Part shown: in pieces, positions 1-11,128 of the stretch
Layout of the letters: each line of letters begins with the position of its first letter
How positions within the stretch are numbered: the first letter of the stretch is position 1
NCBI GenBank assembly: GCA_025201765.1
Contig: MU623381.1
Span: forward strand, 1-64,000
Reading direction: 5' to 3'
Length of the DNA: 64,000 nucleotides
DNA from: Daldinia sp. FL1419
Taxonomy: Eukaryota > Ascomycota > Sordariomycetes > Xylariales > Hypoxylaceae
Notes under the pieces: model-generated
Told to the model about the DNA's origin: nothing
The model's database searches: none
What the model saw: the letters and a program-made list of their open reading frames with translations, nothing else
Translations under genes and position numbers: made by a program

Positions 1-1819
1 CCAAAAAAGATGGCTCGTGCGCGCCTCGAGCATAATATTACCCTTTCCAGCCCAAAATCCTGATTTTGGCAAAGTGTCACATATGGGCCTCCGTATACGC
101 AATTAGTTACATAGCTGCTATCGATGTACCCGTGCTTTGTCGTATATCATTTTATGCAGGTTAGCTTCGAGATCTACCCCGCAAGTTGAAGTCGATAGTC
201 TGCTGCATGTTAAATGAATATTGAAGATAGAAGAAAGCAGAGTGGTTGTTGTTGGAATAGCATCATATGATATTCAATCACCTGGCCTCCAACCCGACCA
301 ACCCTATTTCTTCCCGGGCAATATTTTCAAGAAGTAAATAAATAGGTGCTTGACACACCATGCCTGATCTGTGCATTCATTACTTGGCCACTCACACTTC
401 GGTTTCAAAGACAGAAATCTGTGGACGTGTTGCGGCGCTTCGGCTTCTCAAATTAGTTGGAGATAACTACCTAGGTTAGGCGGCTCGTGGAATGGAATTT
501 CGAAACTAATATCTAGTAAAATGATTGCCATGAAATTTACTGCCAAGTCATAATTGACCACTTTATCTTATAACCTAGATTGAATAGACGCTACCCTAGG
601 AAAACTATTGCTAAGGCTAAGGCTAAGGAGCGACGGTTAGGAAGGGCTAAGAGTTCTCCATGTAACGTAGAAGGTCCAGCGAGGCAGAAAGAACGGGGAG
701 AAAGCGAGAAATAGGAAAAGGTAGATGTACCTAAGGTACTCGTGGTTGAAGTAAGGGTTATTAGAGAAATTTAGTAAGAGCCCGAAAAATATGTCCGAAA
801 AGAGGGAAACGAAGAGAGACAGAGAGAGAAGCAAACACCGAAAATACTCATTATGTATCAGTTGGACCACTTAACTCGTAGTTAGGGTCAGTTTTCGTGG
901 CCTACAGGAAACATGCCGTTTGAGTATAGGTACCTCACGTACTGATTTGTAGTATCAGTGAGACAAGCTCGGCCTAGCCATAATTCCTACTTAAACGTAG
1001 GACGGCCGTTAGAGATAGAGGATCGACTGGATGAATCTGTTTTCCACGTTGAAAATATTGAACCCCTAGGCTTGACCGCCGATCTTTAAGGTACGTTCCT
1101 TATAGTAAGTAGACCATAAGCCGCCAGCTCTGTTAAGGATTACTACGGGATCACCGCCTCAAGGATGTCGTTGAAAAATAAGCTTAAATATAAACATATA
1201 TCATTAGCTTATTCTCGAGAGAACGTGTACCTGAACGATCATAGGAAACTCCCATAACGGCAATTCAACCTCCCCAAATGAGTAAGGCCATATGTGACGG
1301 CAGCTAGGAACGGCAGTTATATTACGGCTGGAGCTTTCAGCTGGTTGAAAAAGCTACGTCTACGTCCCCAATTGACGCAGATCTGCAGTCTGATGAGATA
1401 TGCGCCGTGACGAAGTCGGCCTAGTTGGTGATTTCTGCGTACCAAGCTTCATGGCAGACGGCATCCTGTCTGTTCCCCCGTAGCTAGCGATAGCTTCGTC
1501 GCTATTGTCGTGTAAGCGGATCAACTAGGACTTAGCTGAATGGTCCTATTTCGACCTCGCCGATGTTAAAAGCTTTGAAATATTGACGCTGATCGCATTT
1601 TACCTCGTACGGTGGCACTCGATGGCACTATGTCTCTTTGGGGTTCGGCAGGTAGGACTTAGGAGGAGGATGTGGAAGAGAATAGCTACAGAAATTCCGA
1701 TTATTTAAACGAAGATGATTCTTAGGTCTCGTCGAGGTGACGTATCCGCCTCCTCACATCCCAACTCATACCAAAGACACATATTTACCTAATACAACAG
1801 CTACCTACATATCTAAACC
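1..1819. other. gene-free stretch, left edge
   Basis: I see no supportable gene. The longest open frames are short and of biased composition, for example a Leu/Phe-rich frame at 637-870 on the minus strand. The last 100 bases or so are C/T-rich with an A-rich leader and probably form the promoter and 5' UTR of the secreted protein gene that follows. Confidence 0.6.
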
Positions 1820-2542
1820 ATGAAGCTCACTCTCCGGGCCCTCAGCACCTTCCTGCTGTCCTCCCTACCCCTAAGCACCGCCATCCTCCCCGTCGACCTA
1901 TGCCCCAGCTGCCCCCATCCCAAGCACTGTAATAACGCCGGCTGGGACTGGGCGTACTACGCGAACCCGCTGCACAACGACGGCGAGGACTACCCCGGCT
2001 TCCGCGCGGACGTCTACAAGGGCCGCGACCCGGTCTTCTCCGCCGTAGCGCCCTGGATCGGCGGCCATCTCGGGTACACGGACGCCAGCCCGGACACGAG
2101 CACGTTCTACGGGTCCGCCGCTGAGCTTAATAGTACGTACTTCGCGCTGAACCACCACGCGTACCTGTACGTCTGCGAGGCCGGGGCCTGGCAGTTCGAT
2201 ATCAGCTACGTGGACGATGTGGTGTTCGCCTGGGTCGGGGAGACTGCGGTTTCGACCTGGACGGATGAGAATGCCGATGCGAAAGCCGTCTGGACGTTTG
2301 CTAGAGGGGATAATCACTACGGGTTCGCGAGTGTGAGGAAGGAGCTGGAAGGAAACAGCTTCGTTCCCCTGCGCTTTTTGTTTGCGAATGGCCAGTGGGG
2401 TGGGTTGTTCAATCTTACTGTGACTAGTCCCAGCGGTGTCATCGTGCACCAGTCGGGCCGTGATAGTGATTATATTGTTAGGTACTCGTGCGGGTTGGAT
2501 ATGTCGGCTCCGCAGTTCCCTGACTTTGGGTCGGAGTCGTGA
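1820..2542 (+). CDS. secreted GLEYA-domain-like protein
   Basis: Single-exon gene for a 240-residue protein. The first 21 or so residues form a signal peptide with a Leu/Ser-rich core, then come Cys-Pro-rich residues (CPSCPHPKHC, about 28-37). The rest resembles the GLEYA/PA14-type beta-sandwich of fungal surface proteins. Signs are the aromatic, Asp-rich segment around 125-145 (a YVDDVVFAWVG core), a conserved Trp-Thr pair just after, and the late VPLRFLFANGQWGG stretch near 182-195. GLEYA domains are known from yeast-type adhesins that bind glycans through Ca2+ and from secreted fungal proteins. Secretion to the cell surface or medium is inferred. Codons are strongly GC3-biased compared with the flanking DNA, which supports real coding. 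No Ser/Thr stalk or GPI signal is seen, so a soluble single-domain lectin-like protein is more likely than a classical wall adhesin. Confidence 0.8.
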   Translation: MKLTLRALSTFLLSSLPLSTAILPVDLCPSCPHPKHCNNAGWDWAYYANPLHNDGEDYPGFRADVYKGRDPVFSAVAPWIGGHLGYTDASPDTSTFYGSAAELNSTYFALNHHAYLYVCEAGAWQFDISYVDDVVFAWVGETAVSTWTDENADAKAVWTFARGDNHYGFASVRKELEGNSFVPLRFLFANGQWGGLFNLTVTSPSGVIVHQSGRDSDYIVRYSCGLDMSAPQFPDFGSES

Positions 2543-2876
2543 GGTCTGATCAGGGGTTAAGGTTCTGGTGTAAGGGGTTTCCTAGCAAGAGGGAGTTCAT
2601 GTCGTACTTCGCACCTCTGGTGTAAAAGTACTAACAGCCATCCGCTTTGGGTATTAAGGGAAGGAAACATATTATCTATCATCTATGAGATTTCAACGCG
2701 TCGTTAGGGCCGTTTTAGAGTCGATTCTTTTTAATCGATGTACTTTTCCAGTTCTTAAGCTATGCCTCCCGAGAAAAATTACAAGTAAACTAAGACAAAC
2801 CCTGGGTATCTTCATATAGCGATTCGCTCCGTCTATTATGCTACCTGGAACAGGAAAAGAAAATGCGATAATAACG
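2543..2876. other. convergent intergenic region
   Basis: 3' ends of the GLEYA gene (plus) and the glycosyltransferase gene (minus) face each other here. I see nothing beyond presumed terminators. Confidence 0.6.
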
Positions 2877-4010
2877 TCAAATCTCTGAGGGAGGTCTCAT
2901 GCACGTGTCGTGAAATAGCGCTTCGCATCGCGCGCTCTTCATAATGTTTCCTGTCGTTCCTTTAATATGCTCAAAACTGGAATCGTCGCTCCCCTCGCCG
3001 TGTCCGTCTCCCACGTGAACGTCGCTGACATATCCCAAGTCGGCCGGAGGTTCGTAGTGGTTGAACAGTTGTGGGTTGACGACGATGCACTTCAGCTTAT
3101 CGCTCTTGCAGTACCCGGAAAGCGCAACATCAAACGCTTCGTTGGCGCCCCGCGATAGGAGAGGTACCATTTTCTGCGCACCCTGTTTCGTCACGCCGTA
3201 TCCGAAAGTGCAAACGGTTAGATGAGATGCTTGAACTTGACGATACCCCTCGGTTAGGTTTTCTCTTAAAAAGCGCTTTGACCAACCCGAATACAGTGGA
3301 GTCTCGCAGCGGGTATCGTCTGCATAAACGCGAGACGGGGGTAAATCGTCCTGATCGTTTGTGATGCTTGAGCCGCAGTGACCAAGCCACAAGACATCCC
3401 AGTCGGTTCCAAAGGGCGTAGGATCGTCCCCCGCAACACCCTTGTAGGCGCGAACGTTATCAGACACGAGTCTCATTTCCGCCTTGATCCGAACATCCCA
3501 GTCCACGTCGTCTTCCACGATAAACGCCGTCTCGAAGCCCGATGCTATCACAAATTTGAGCAGATCCAGGTGCGCGAGCCAAGCTTTGGCCGAGCCGGGC
3601 GCTGGTAGCTTGGCGTCTTTGTCTGCATCGATGTTCTGGAATGCTTCGACTAACTCGTCGGAATTTTGTCCCTGGAGTGGAATCGTGAATTCGAGGCCGG
3701 TGAGCTTAGCGGCTGCCTCCAGGCCTCGAGTTCTCCAGCTCGGTTTATTCGAAAGCGTTACCAATTTTTGAAACTATGCTCAAGTTAACACGGAACTAGA
3801 AGAGTAGGTACCTATCGTTGATGTAGGAAAATCCAGCAAATGATGGCTTACCCCTAGTGTGGCGTTCGCTGCCATCTCCCGGGGAGATTGGTTGATGCGG
3901 AATCTTGGCCCATCGTGTAATCGCGAACAAACGTCGAACCGGCTTTGTAAAAACCATAAACTCGAGATGAGGAATAATACGGCCAATCCGATAGATCTTC
4001 TATTCCGCAT
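2877..4010 (-). CDS. GT25-like glycosyltransferase, type II membrane protein
   Basis: Two exons: 4010-3852 and 3773-2877, intron 3774-3851 (78 bp). The donor is GTAAGC, the acceptor CATAG, with a TTAAC branch-like site. The join is phase 0 and gives about 351 residues. The chosen start puts an Arg-rich tail before a hydrophobic segment (IGLAVLFLISSLWFL), the usual Golgi type II layout. Upstream in-frame ATGs at 4046 and 4109 are also possible. The lumenal part resembles family GT25 (fungal and bacterial glycosyltransferases of the LPS-biosynthesis/procollagen type). It has an N-terminal VTLSNKPSWRTRG strand-helix, an acidic IVEDDVDWDV motif like the metal-binding DxD, a WDVLWLGHCG segment and a late FGYGVTKQGAQK segment. 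The acceptor sugar and substrate cannot be told from sequence. It lies next to PKS remnants, but no link is evident. Confidence 0.8.
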
Positions 4011-5300
4011 AGCAGTTCCATGATTTGCCCAATTTGGCTGCATCATAATTGCGGCGGCAAAGGTGGAAAAATCCGAATCGCAATTACAACGCAGTTGATA
4101 CGGAACCAAGAGAGACGCAGGACATTCTGGGAAACATTTGAGGCATAGAATAAGACATACCGAGAGAGATACGAAGAGATGGGGTAACCGACAATTGAAT
4201 ACTTCAGTTCGGAGATAAGGTCTTGCCGTTCCCTTTCGTCAGCTCTGTAGATCTCGACTAGATTATGTCTGCCAGTTACTGTAAAAATAGGTGTAATCCA
4301 GCCGAACGAGCCAGTTCGATAGGCGGGATACGATATAGTCTGACCGTTTATTGGCCGCTATCCACCGCAAAAACTGCATCGCCCAATGTAACCCATGCTA
4401 CCTCTTATTCTGTTTACGGCCATGTCGCGGTTGCAACGCCCGCTCGTACGACTGACATAAAGAGGCTGACATAAAGAGACTCGAAACATGGAGACAGTTT
4501 AACGTGATGCCGGCTAATACGATCGACTTTGGGGTAGTTAACCTAGTCTTTTTTACTATAGAGGACCAATAGAAAGACCGAAGCTTTTCTATGCGCACTT
4601 ATGGAATTAGCCTCATTATCAACTGAGATTGAAGCCGCTGAGCCTCGAACAATCGCGAGCTGCAGTATTCGTATGCACCGACAGGCACTAAATAGAAAAC
4701 GGCCGCTATCGCTCCGAGCAAAGCATCGTGGTGGTGCCGTATATACCCAGCTAAATAAGTAAGTTGGGTATTTCAGACGAGCTGAACGTCTTCTGGAAGA
4801 AAATATTGTTTAGTGGAACCTTGGACTTAAATACGAAGTTTCCGGCGAGAGTTTTAGCTGGTTTACCTAGTCTGTTGCCAAGAGACTACAGGTTAGGTTA
4901 CTGATACTATTGTTAAGATCCTCCACTTATTGGGGCTCTCGGCTAGGTTAGTGGTTTTGGTAATTCGACTAGGTAGGCTAGCGACATGGAGTAGCTGCCT
5001 AATCTCGACACTACTATCTAACCTAGGTTAGTGTAGTTATAACTTATAGGGTTCCCCAGAGAGGTTTCGTATACTTTTACACAGTATCTTGCACCTTACA
5101 TTCTTTCGTACCTGCATCGTCAGTGCATCTAGCAGCGCTGCGGCTTACAGTGCTAATCCGTCCCGTCATGTTATCCAATTAGGTAGTCTAGGTACCTAGT
5201 CTGGGTAGTATGTAGATACGCAAGGCACTTGGTATGGTCGGAAACTTCCCCCCTATTCAGAATGCCCCTTATTCGAGATACGGCGATGGTCCTACATATT
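4011..5300. other. gene-free stretch upstream of GT25-like gene
   Basis: No supportable gene. The part from about 4900 on is rich in TAG, CTAGG and GGTTAG words, as in the decayed PKS that follows. Short open frames here have no recognisable protein character. Confidence 0.5.
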
Positions 5301-6950
5301 GTCGTCAACCACGATGCACAGCATGCTCGCTCTTCTCTGCCGCTAACAGCTCCGGTTGCGCGATGGCCAAGCTTCTAACGGTCTGCGCAACGGGAATATC
5401 CGAGCGGATCTCTGTCAAGAACCAGTGTAGGAGCTCGACGGCTACCGGGGAATCAGCACTAAAAATATGTGGCAGCTTATTGGTATCCATATCTTCCAAG
5501 GGAATAAGGCAGTGGAGATCCCAGGCTTCTTTAACTTTCCTTCTGTATAAGCCTGGAATTCCCGTGGTGTATTCATGGAATATTTGGTTCTGGATAATAG
5601 TGAGGACCGTTGAACTTGGGACATATGACAGCGAAGCCAACTTGACTCGACGACCATGGATCCTTTGATACAACTCTTGATATGAGGCATGTTTTCATTA
5701 GGTAGCGCAACGAATCACAGATTACATTGCATTTTTGTTCGAAATACCACACTGGGGCATGCAAACGTACCTACCTAGACATCATAATTCTCTAATTCTC
5801 ATGCCAATCCTTTGGCCTGAGGTGATTTGGTTCCCCACCGTAAGAACGGAATAAGATGTTTTGCTCCATGCTGAGACTCATTGAATCCCCCTCTCGTCTG
5901 CTTCCGAGAGTGCAAAGAAGAGAACGCTCTTTTCTATCGCACCGAGTTTCCCTCTAGTGTCATCAATTACAGCATGGGCGTTTGTCCCGCTGAAGCTGCT
6001 GATACTCGCTGAAGATACTCTCGAAAACTCACATAAGTCCGGGCGTTGGCCAAGGGATAAGGAATTTGGGGAGCCAAACATGTTAATAGTGACAATAGGG
6101 GAAATAGGGGTAAGAACCTAGTAGGGTTTAGGGGTCATGTCTGACTTACCTTAAAATGCCACTCTGCATCGAATATCGACAGATTCGAGTAGTCTAAAGA
6201 GGCAATGAATGGAATGATTCTTTTCTCAAGCATCAAGATGGTCTTGATAATTCCTGCTATTCCTGCTGCCGCCCCGCGATGTCCAACATTGGTTTTGATA
6301 GGTCTAAGATGGGAGGGCTTTCTAGGCTATAGTGGTTCGAGAATACCTGATTGACTTCTTAAGATTCAGTAAGATCGCCTATAGCTTTACCAGTCTGTGA
6401 GCTTCAATGTAGCCTGTAGAACCAATATCACAGCCTGATTCTGCATACGCGTTTCTAATCAGAGCGGCTTGGGCTAGTTGGCTAGGTTGCGTGATAGAAG
6501 GTGTGTGACCATATTGATCAGTAGACATCCCACGGATTATGGTACCTATATTATCGCCGTTTCAAATAGCCTTGTATAGCCTTTTAGGCACTAAGACGCC
6601 TATGCCCTCGCCGGACATTGATCTTGGCTCAAGTTGTAGGTAGTTGAGCCTCATAAATGACCCCCTACTGAAAAGTGGCTAATACGAAAATAATGTATAC
6701 TTATAGATAGGTCAACTCTCCATTTCGGATCTATAGTGTAGGGAATTTTGACAGGCTAGATAGGCTAGGGGAATTGTAGCTATTTATGCTGTACTAGCTC
6801 TTAGGTAGGTTGGTACTTCTGTCATGGTCGAGATGCATTGATAAGTGATATTCTAAAAAGCATCGTCGGAGACACAACCCTAGGGGAAACTGAATGAGAA
6901 CCTGATAATTACGACGGGATCGTTGTCTTCTGCTGTGTAGTTTTCCATTT
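5300..6950 (-). pseudogene. highly reducing polyketide synthase remnant
   Basis: Minus-strand fragments align in order with a fungal HR-PKS. Near 6945-6800 is the KS start (MENYTAEDNDPVVII, then an FSF.FP motif and STMTEVP). Near 6630-6380 are a GEGIGVLVPKRL motif, an ITQPSQLAQAALIRNAYAES stretch and GYIEAH. Near 6310-6160 is IKTNVGH with a following ILMLEK helix. Near 6080-5880 is the SGTNAHAVIDD end of KS. Near 5640-5300 is a carrier-protein-like segment (LPHIFSADSPVAVELLHWF). The catalytic-Cys region of KS and everything from the AT to KR domains are missing. Several in-frame stops and at least one frameshift break the rest. Two of the stops sit where Gln and Trp codons are expected (CAG to TAG, TGG to TAG), the CpA-to-TpA change typical of repeat-induced point mutation. 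The gene is certainly non-functional, and its original product is unknown. Confidence 0.85.
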
Positions 6951-7519
6951 TACTATAGATTTAAGAGGCATCTAGTCGGGTATGAAAGTAGAAGCTATAA
7001 GCTTTTCCTATGGGAGTCGAATGATACATCGGCTAAGCGGCTGGGAGAGTTCAATAGGCAATCCATAGCCTTTCTCTAGCTCCGGTAGTTATCTGCCAAT
7101 GTGTTGGTTTAGGTATTGGCCCGGGTAGTATTCACACATCTTGGCGTTAGTTGAGGGATCTTATTGGTTGCATGGTCTCACTCTCTCATGCACTCTTCGA
7201 TGCTATGATACTCTGCCGTGCAACCACACACGTAAAAGGTCTAGAGCGGTAAAGACGTATGCAATCATCCTTCGAGCATCCCTCGGGGGAAATTCCTCGA
7301 TTTGAACCAATATTGGACTAGCATATAGTTGGATCAGGTACTCTTGTAGTGGGATCATCAACATGCTGTGTCATCATTGCAACGATGTCCAAAGCGGCAC
7401 AGACTATGTTAGTCTGCCAAAAGTCTTAAGAGCTTGTTGAAAGCCCGTTGCATCCATCTTGAGTTAGAACTTCGAAACTCCAGAGAGAATCAGTTTTTTA
7501 CTGATTTACTTTTGTGACA
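6951..7519. other. intergenic region between PKS remnant and membrane protein
   Basis: No gene seen. The last part is presumably the promoter of the downstream membrane-protein gene. Confidence 0.5.
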
Positions 7520-8826
7520 ATGGCTCCTCCTCTCACGGCGAGCGCGCGCCAGAACTTCACGGCCTGCGTTGTTATGCTCTGCTTCACCGTAGTAATGGTC
7601 GTTACGAGATTCGTAATCAAGTTTGCTTGTCGACAGAGCTTTTCTGGTGCTGACTGGCTTTGTCTTTTGTCAATGGCAATTTTCATCACCTATTGTGCCT
7701 TAATCATAAATTGTAAGTTTTGGGATTCTTTTCATTTTCAACGCCCGATAAATTCTATACCTATTGGCTCACACTCTAAAATTTCTAGTTATTTTCAATG
7801 TTTCAGTAGCTCGTGCTTATGATATCGACATGAAATTTGGGTTGGCTGAGACGGTCAACGTCCTGAAGGTTCGAAGACTTTTCAACGCGCGTTACTTGTT
7901 CTGACATTTAAGCAGCTTTCTTACACAACTGAGATCCTATTCACGCTCGGCATCTCATCAGTTAAAATCAGCATCCTCTGGTTTTATTATGATCTATTCG
8001 CTGTTAATCACCGACTCCGTAACGTAATCAAGGTGATAGGCGTCGCTTGTCTTCTTTGGCTTCTTGTCGCCTTGTTCGTTATTATTTTTCAATGCAACCC
8101 GATACGGGCATTATGGGAAACCTTCGCCATGCAACCTTGGTGTCTTGAGACTCCTCGCCTCCTTCTTGGGTACGAATTGACGAATCTATTCCTCGATGTT
8201 GCAATTCTATTCGTTCCTGTAGGAGTCGTGTCACAGCTGCATCTTCCAAACTCCAAGAAGATAACAATTCTCGGTATATTTTTACTGGGGGCACTGTAAG
8301 TAACAAACTATGGAATCTAACTTGCGGCCTTTGCTTAGACGTCTATGTACCTAGTGTTTGCATTGCGAGTATTGTTCGACTATCGGCCATATGGCATCCG
8401 CCTAACCTCATGGCGAATTGTTAGTTTCCCTTCGCCTAGCTTGATGTTCTAGTAGATGCTAATAAGTCCGTAGTTAACTTTCCATCAACGTGTGCTTGGT
8501 CGACAATTCAACTGGGTCTAGCGATCATCTGCAGCTGTCTACCTACATTTGGACCTCTTCTTCCAATACTTTCTAAACCATTTCCATCTATGCGGAGCTG
8601 GTATGAATCATTTAAACTACGGTTTTCCGACTCCAGCGGGTTGAATAAGGCGTCAAAAGCAAGCAGTAGTAATAATGAACGCCCGTGGGCTAAGATAGGG
8701 GGTGTCAATCATGACTTGACTTCGAGGACTTGGGCGGAAGGTGAAAATAGTAATGGATCAGAAGTAGCTCTCGAGCCGATGCCTTCAAGGAGGATTTTGG
8801 TAAGTCACGATATTGAAGTATCGTAA
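7520..8826 (+). CDS. rhodopsin-like integral membrane protein (Pth11/SAT4-like)
   Basis: Five exons: 7520-7712, 7807-7868, 7916-8295, 8355-8419 and 8474-8826, joined in frame to 350 residues. Introns are 47-94 bp with GT-AG ends, and CTGAC at about 7901 is a likely branch site. The order of helices and loops matches the fungal rhodopsin-like domain family that includes SAT4 and many Pth11-like proteins. After a short N-terminus there are seven hydrophobic segments, the motifs LSYTTEILFTLGISSVKISIL (second exon join) and FQCNPIRALWE, a Pro/Asn-rich loop, then STIQLGLAIICSCLPTFGPLLP. A cytosolic Ser/Asn-rich tail follows. The first ATG follows an AC-rich leader. Function is unproven in most members. 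Plasma-membrane sensing or a role beside secondary-metabolite genes is suggested for relatives. Its position beside a dead PKS fits the second idea but does not prove it. Confidence 0.85.
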
Positions 8827-9543
8827 TGCGGATACGACTTGGCGTATTAGGTTAGGTGCCCCTTTGTGTGTAGGGAAATATTGCCCGGGGCCCGGGGGGA
8901 AAGGGATTCGAGCGAAATGACGACTTAAACGATAAATCATTAATTCTAAGCACCTACATAGGGGTGCATGAGCCACTGGATTATGAGTTATGTGATTCGA
9001 CGCCACGTTGGAGATACCAGCCTACCTAAGGTGGTAGAAGGATGCCGCGTTGGCCGTTAAGGTCGGTCTAGATCTCATATAATCAGGAGATCAACTTGCG
9101 AAATAGCCTTGATGTTGGGATGCAGGTTCACCGAAACATAGGTAGATACTTTGGCTACCACCTAATAATCAAATAACGTCTTTGTGCCACCCAAAAGAAC
9201 TGTCAAGGAGTACGTAGCTTGTAGGTGCCTTAATTGCCCATATACCTTGTTATGGAACTTATCCTAGTATCCTTACACAACATTAGCGAGAGGGGTCTCT
9301 TCGAAGGAGCGTACCTATCTTTATTTTGTTGATTGGTCAATACGACGTTGGATGCATCACGCCGGATCACCTTGAGGTATATAGGTATCTAACTCCTCAT
9401 TCCTTACCTTGTCTACTTTCTACTCGACAAGAAAGCACATTAATTCATAATTACTGGACATTTTGATAATCCAAGCTCGTCTATATCTTCGTACAATCAT
9501 TCTCGGAAGATAGGTCGTCAAGTGTTCGACTTTGTATATCCCC
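8827..9543. other. intergenic region
   Basis: No gene. It contains a GC-rich palindromic patch (GCCCGGGGCCCGGGG) near 8882-8897 and TAGGT-type words. The right end is the presumed promoter of the esterase gene. Confidence 0.5.
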
Positions 9544-10711
9544 ATGGCTCCACTCTGGGCTACTCAGCCCTTTAAAGGGATATATACTCTATTATTTGGA
9601 GTCAAGACTGCGCTGTCTCTACCAATAATCTCATTCTCCTATATATTCAAGTCTTTCCGCCCCGTATCCGGATGGAATTATAGGCTGTGTTTTGGCGTAG
9701 CGCTAATTCGAGTCGTATTCCGCTATTACACGGCAATCCGCTATCAGCATCCGAGACAGCTTAAAGCTGGCAAGTCGGGCGACAGATTCGCTTTGATTCC
9801 ACCGCCCGATTCCACTTTCTTCTCGGGAGCTTTAGTTTCCAAAGACATCGAGCCGGCTCCCGTCGGGGCAATTTGGCATCCGGCTCCAGTTCGAAAGGAC
9901 CAGGGACGAGGCCAAAAGGTCGTTATTCAGTTCGCCGGCGGTGCCTTCGTACTCGGCTGGGAACCAAATGGTATGGCCAAATCAGTATACGATACTATTT
10001 CACCACACTTCAAGACGGCCAAAATCCTCTATACGCAATACCGGCTCGCCGGTTCTGGGACACATTTCCCTGCCCCTCTTCAGGATGCATTGACAGCGTA
10101 TAACTACGTCCTTGGCCTAGGAGTCGCTCCTGAGGATATTATCCTATGTGGCGACTCGGCGGGCGGAAATATTGTTCTTGGCTTACTACGATATCTGGCG
10201 GCATTCCCAGAAAAGCTTCCTTCGCCAGGTCCGCGAATATTCCCTATTCTCATCGTAATAAAGTAAAATACTAACCTGGGAAGCAGGCAATGCTATGATC
10301 TGGTCTCCGTGGGTCCACATAACACGTCAAGCCGGCAAGGACTTTATGGACTCGCAGAATTCGGATGTTGATTTTCTATATGCCCCAACGCTAGATTGGG
10401 GAGTCGAGGAATACATTCCCAAGGGCGATCTAACCCCAGAAGCACAGGGGTTAATCTCGCCGCTACACCAGCCCTTCAAGACCGCAACGCGCATTTTTAT
10501 TCAAGCTGGAGAGGTGGAGGGATTCCGGAGCGCAATTTTCGAATTTGCAGAGGAAATGACAAGTGTAAAGGGCAACCAGATCAAATATCACGAGTCAAAG
10601 CTCGCTCCGCACGATATTTTGTTATCGAACTTCATACTTCGTATGGATGCTCAGGTGGATGCGAGTCTTAAAGAAGCTCGTGCGTTCTTTGAAGGAGAGG
10701 TTTTGGGGTAA
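9544..10711 (+). CDS. alpha/beta hydrolase, HSL-type esterase/lipase
   Basis: Two exons, 9544-10228 and 10287-10711, give 369 residues. The 58-bp intron has a perfect TACTAAC branch site and a CAG acceptor but an unusual GTCCGC donor. The join restores the family-typical Ser-Pro-Gly to WSPW passage. A hydrophobic N-terminal segment (about 10-65) suggests membrane association. The catalytic Ser is Ser205 in GDSAGGN. His is in APHDIL near the C-terminus, and the acidic residue is probably in the GEVEGFRSA segment. The oxyanion-hole motif normally written HGGG/HGGA reads AGGAF (131-135), so the His is replaced by Ala. The protein should hydrolyse short or medium acyl esters. Its real substrate is unknown. 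The next gene is convergent. Confidence 0.88.
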
Positions 10712-11128
10712 AGGTAATTGTCAACGGGACAGCTGCCTGGGCCCTGTGCTAGGTTAAGCATAGCAGAAGTGTAGAAATTGAGTTTATTGATTATTCTACC
10801 AATTTGGTTCGAGGATGTTTGGGTTATTGGCGTGTAGTATAGCATCTTCATATCCGAGTTCGAACCAGATCTGGAGGTGAATGTAACACACCAGAGAGCT
10901 GCGTGTATGACCACCAAGGGGCCACCTAGTTTAATCATCACCATATAATCTCATCTTAATACCTAGTACTAGTGATGTTACTATATTTGAGTGATAATTG
11001 GATGGGATCAATCCAGTCATGCCATCTCTGTGGTAAACAAAGAATAGAAATAGGTCGCAATACATCGTACATATCTGATCGGGTTTCCCCCTGAATGAGG
11101 AATTGATCCCCCACACCCTCATCGCATT
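10712..11128. other. convergent intergenic region
   Basis: Terminator region shared by the esterase (plus) and the conserved unknown (minus). Nothing else recognised. Confidence 0.5.

Noticed and set aside
637..870. Minus-strand 77-residue Leu/Phe-rich frame
   Set aside because: Low-complexity, A/G-rich DNA read backwards. No membrane-protein family features and no supporting context.
1898..2449. Long minus-strand frame opposite the GLEYA gene
   Set aside because: Shadow of strongly GC3-biased codons of the true plus-strand gene.
10797..10880. Possible tRNA from GGTTCGA-like words
   Set aside because: No acceptor-stem pairing and no A box at a suitable distance.
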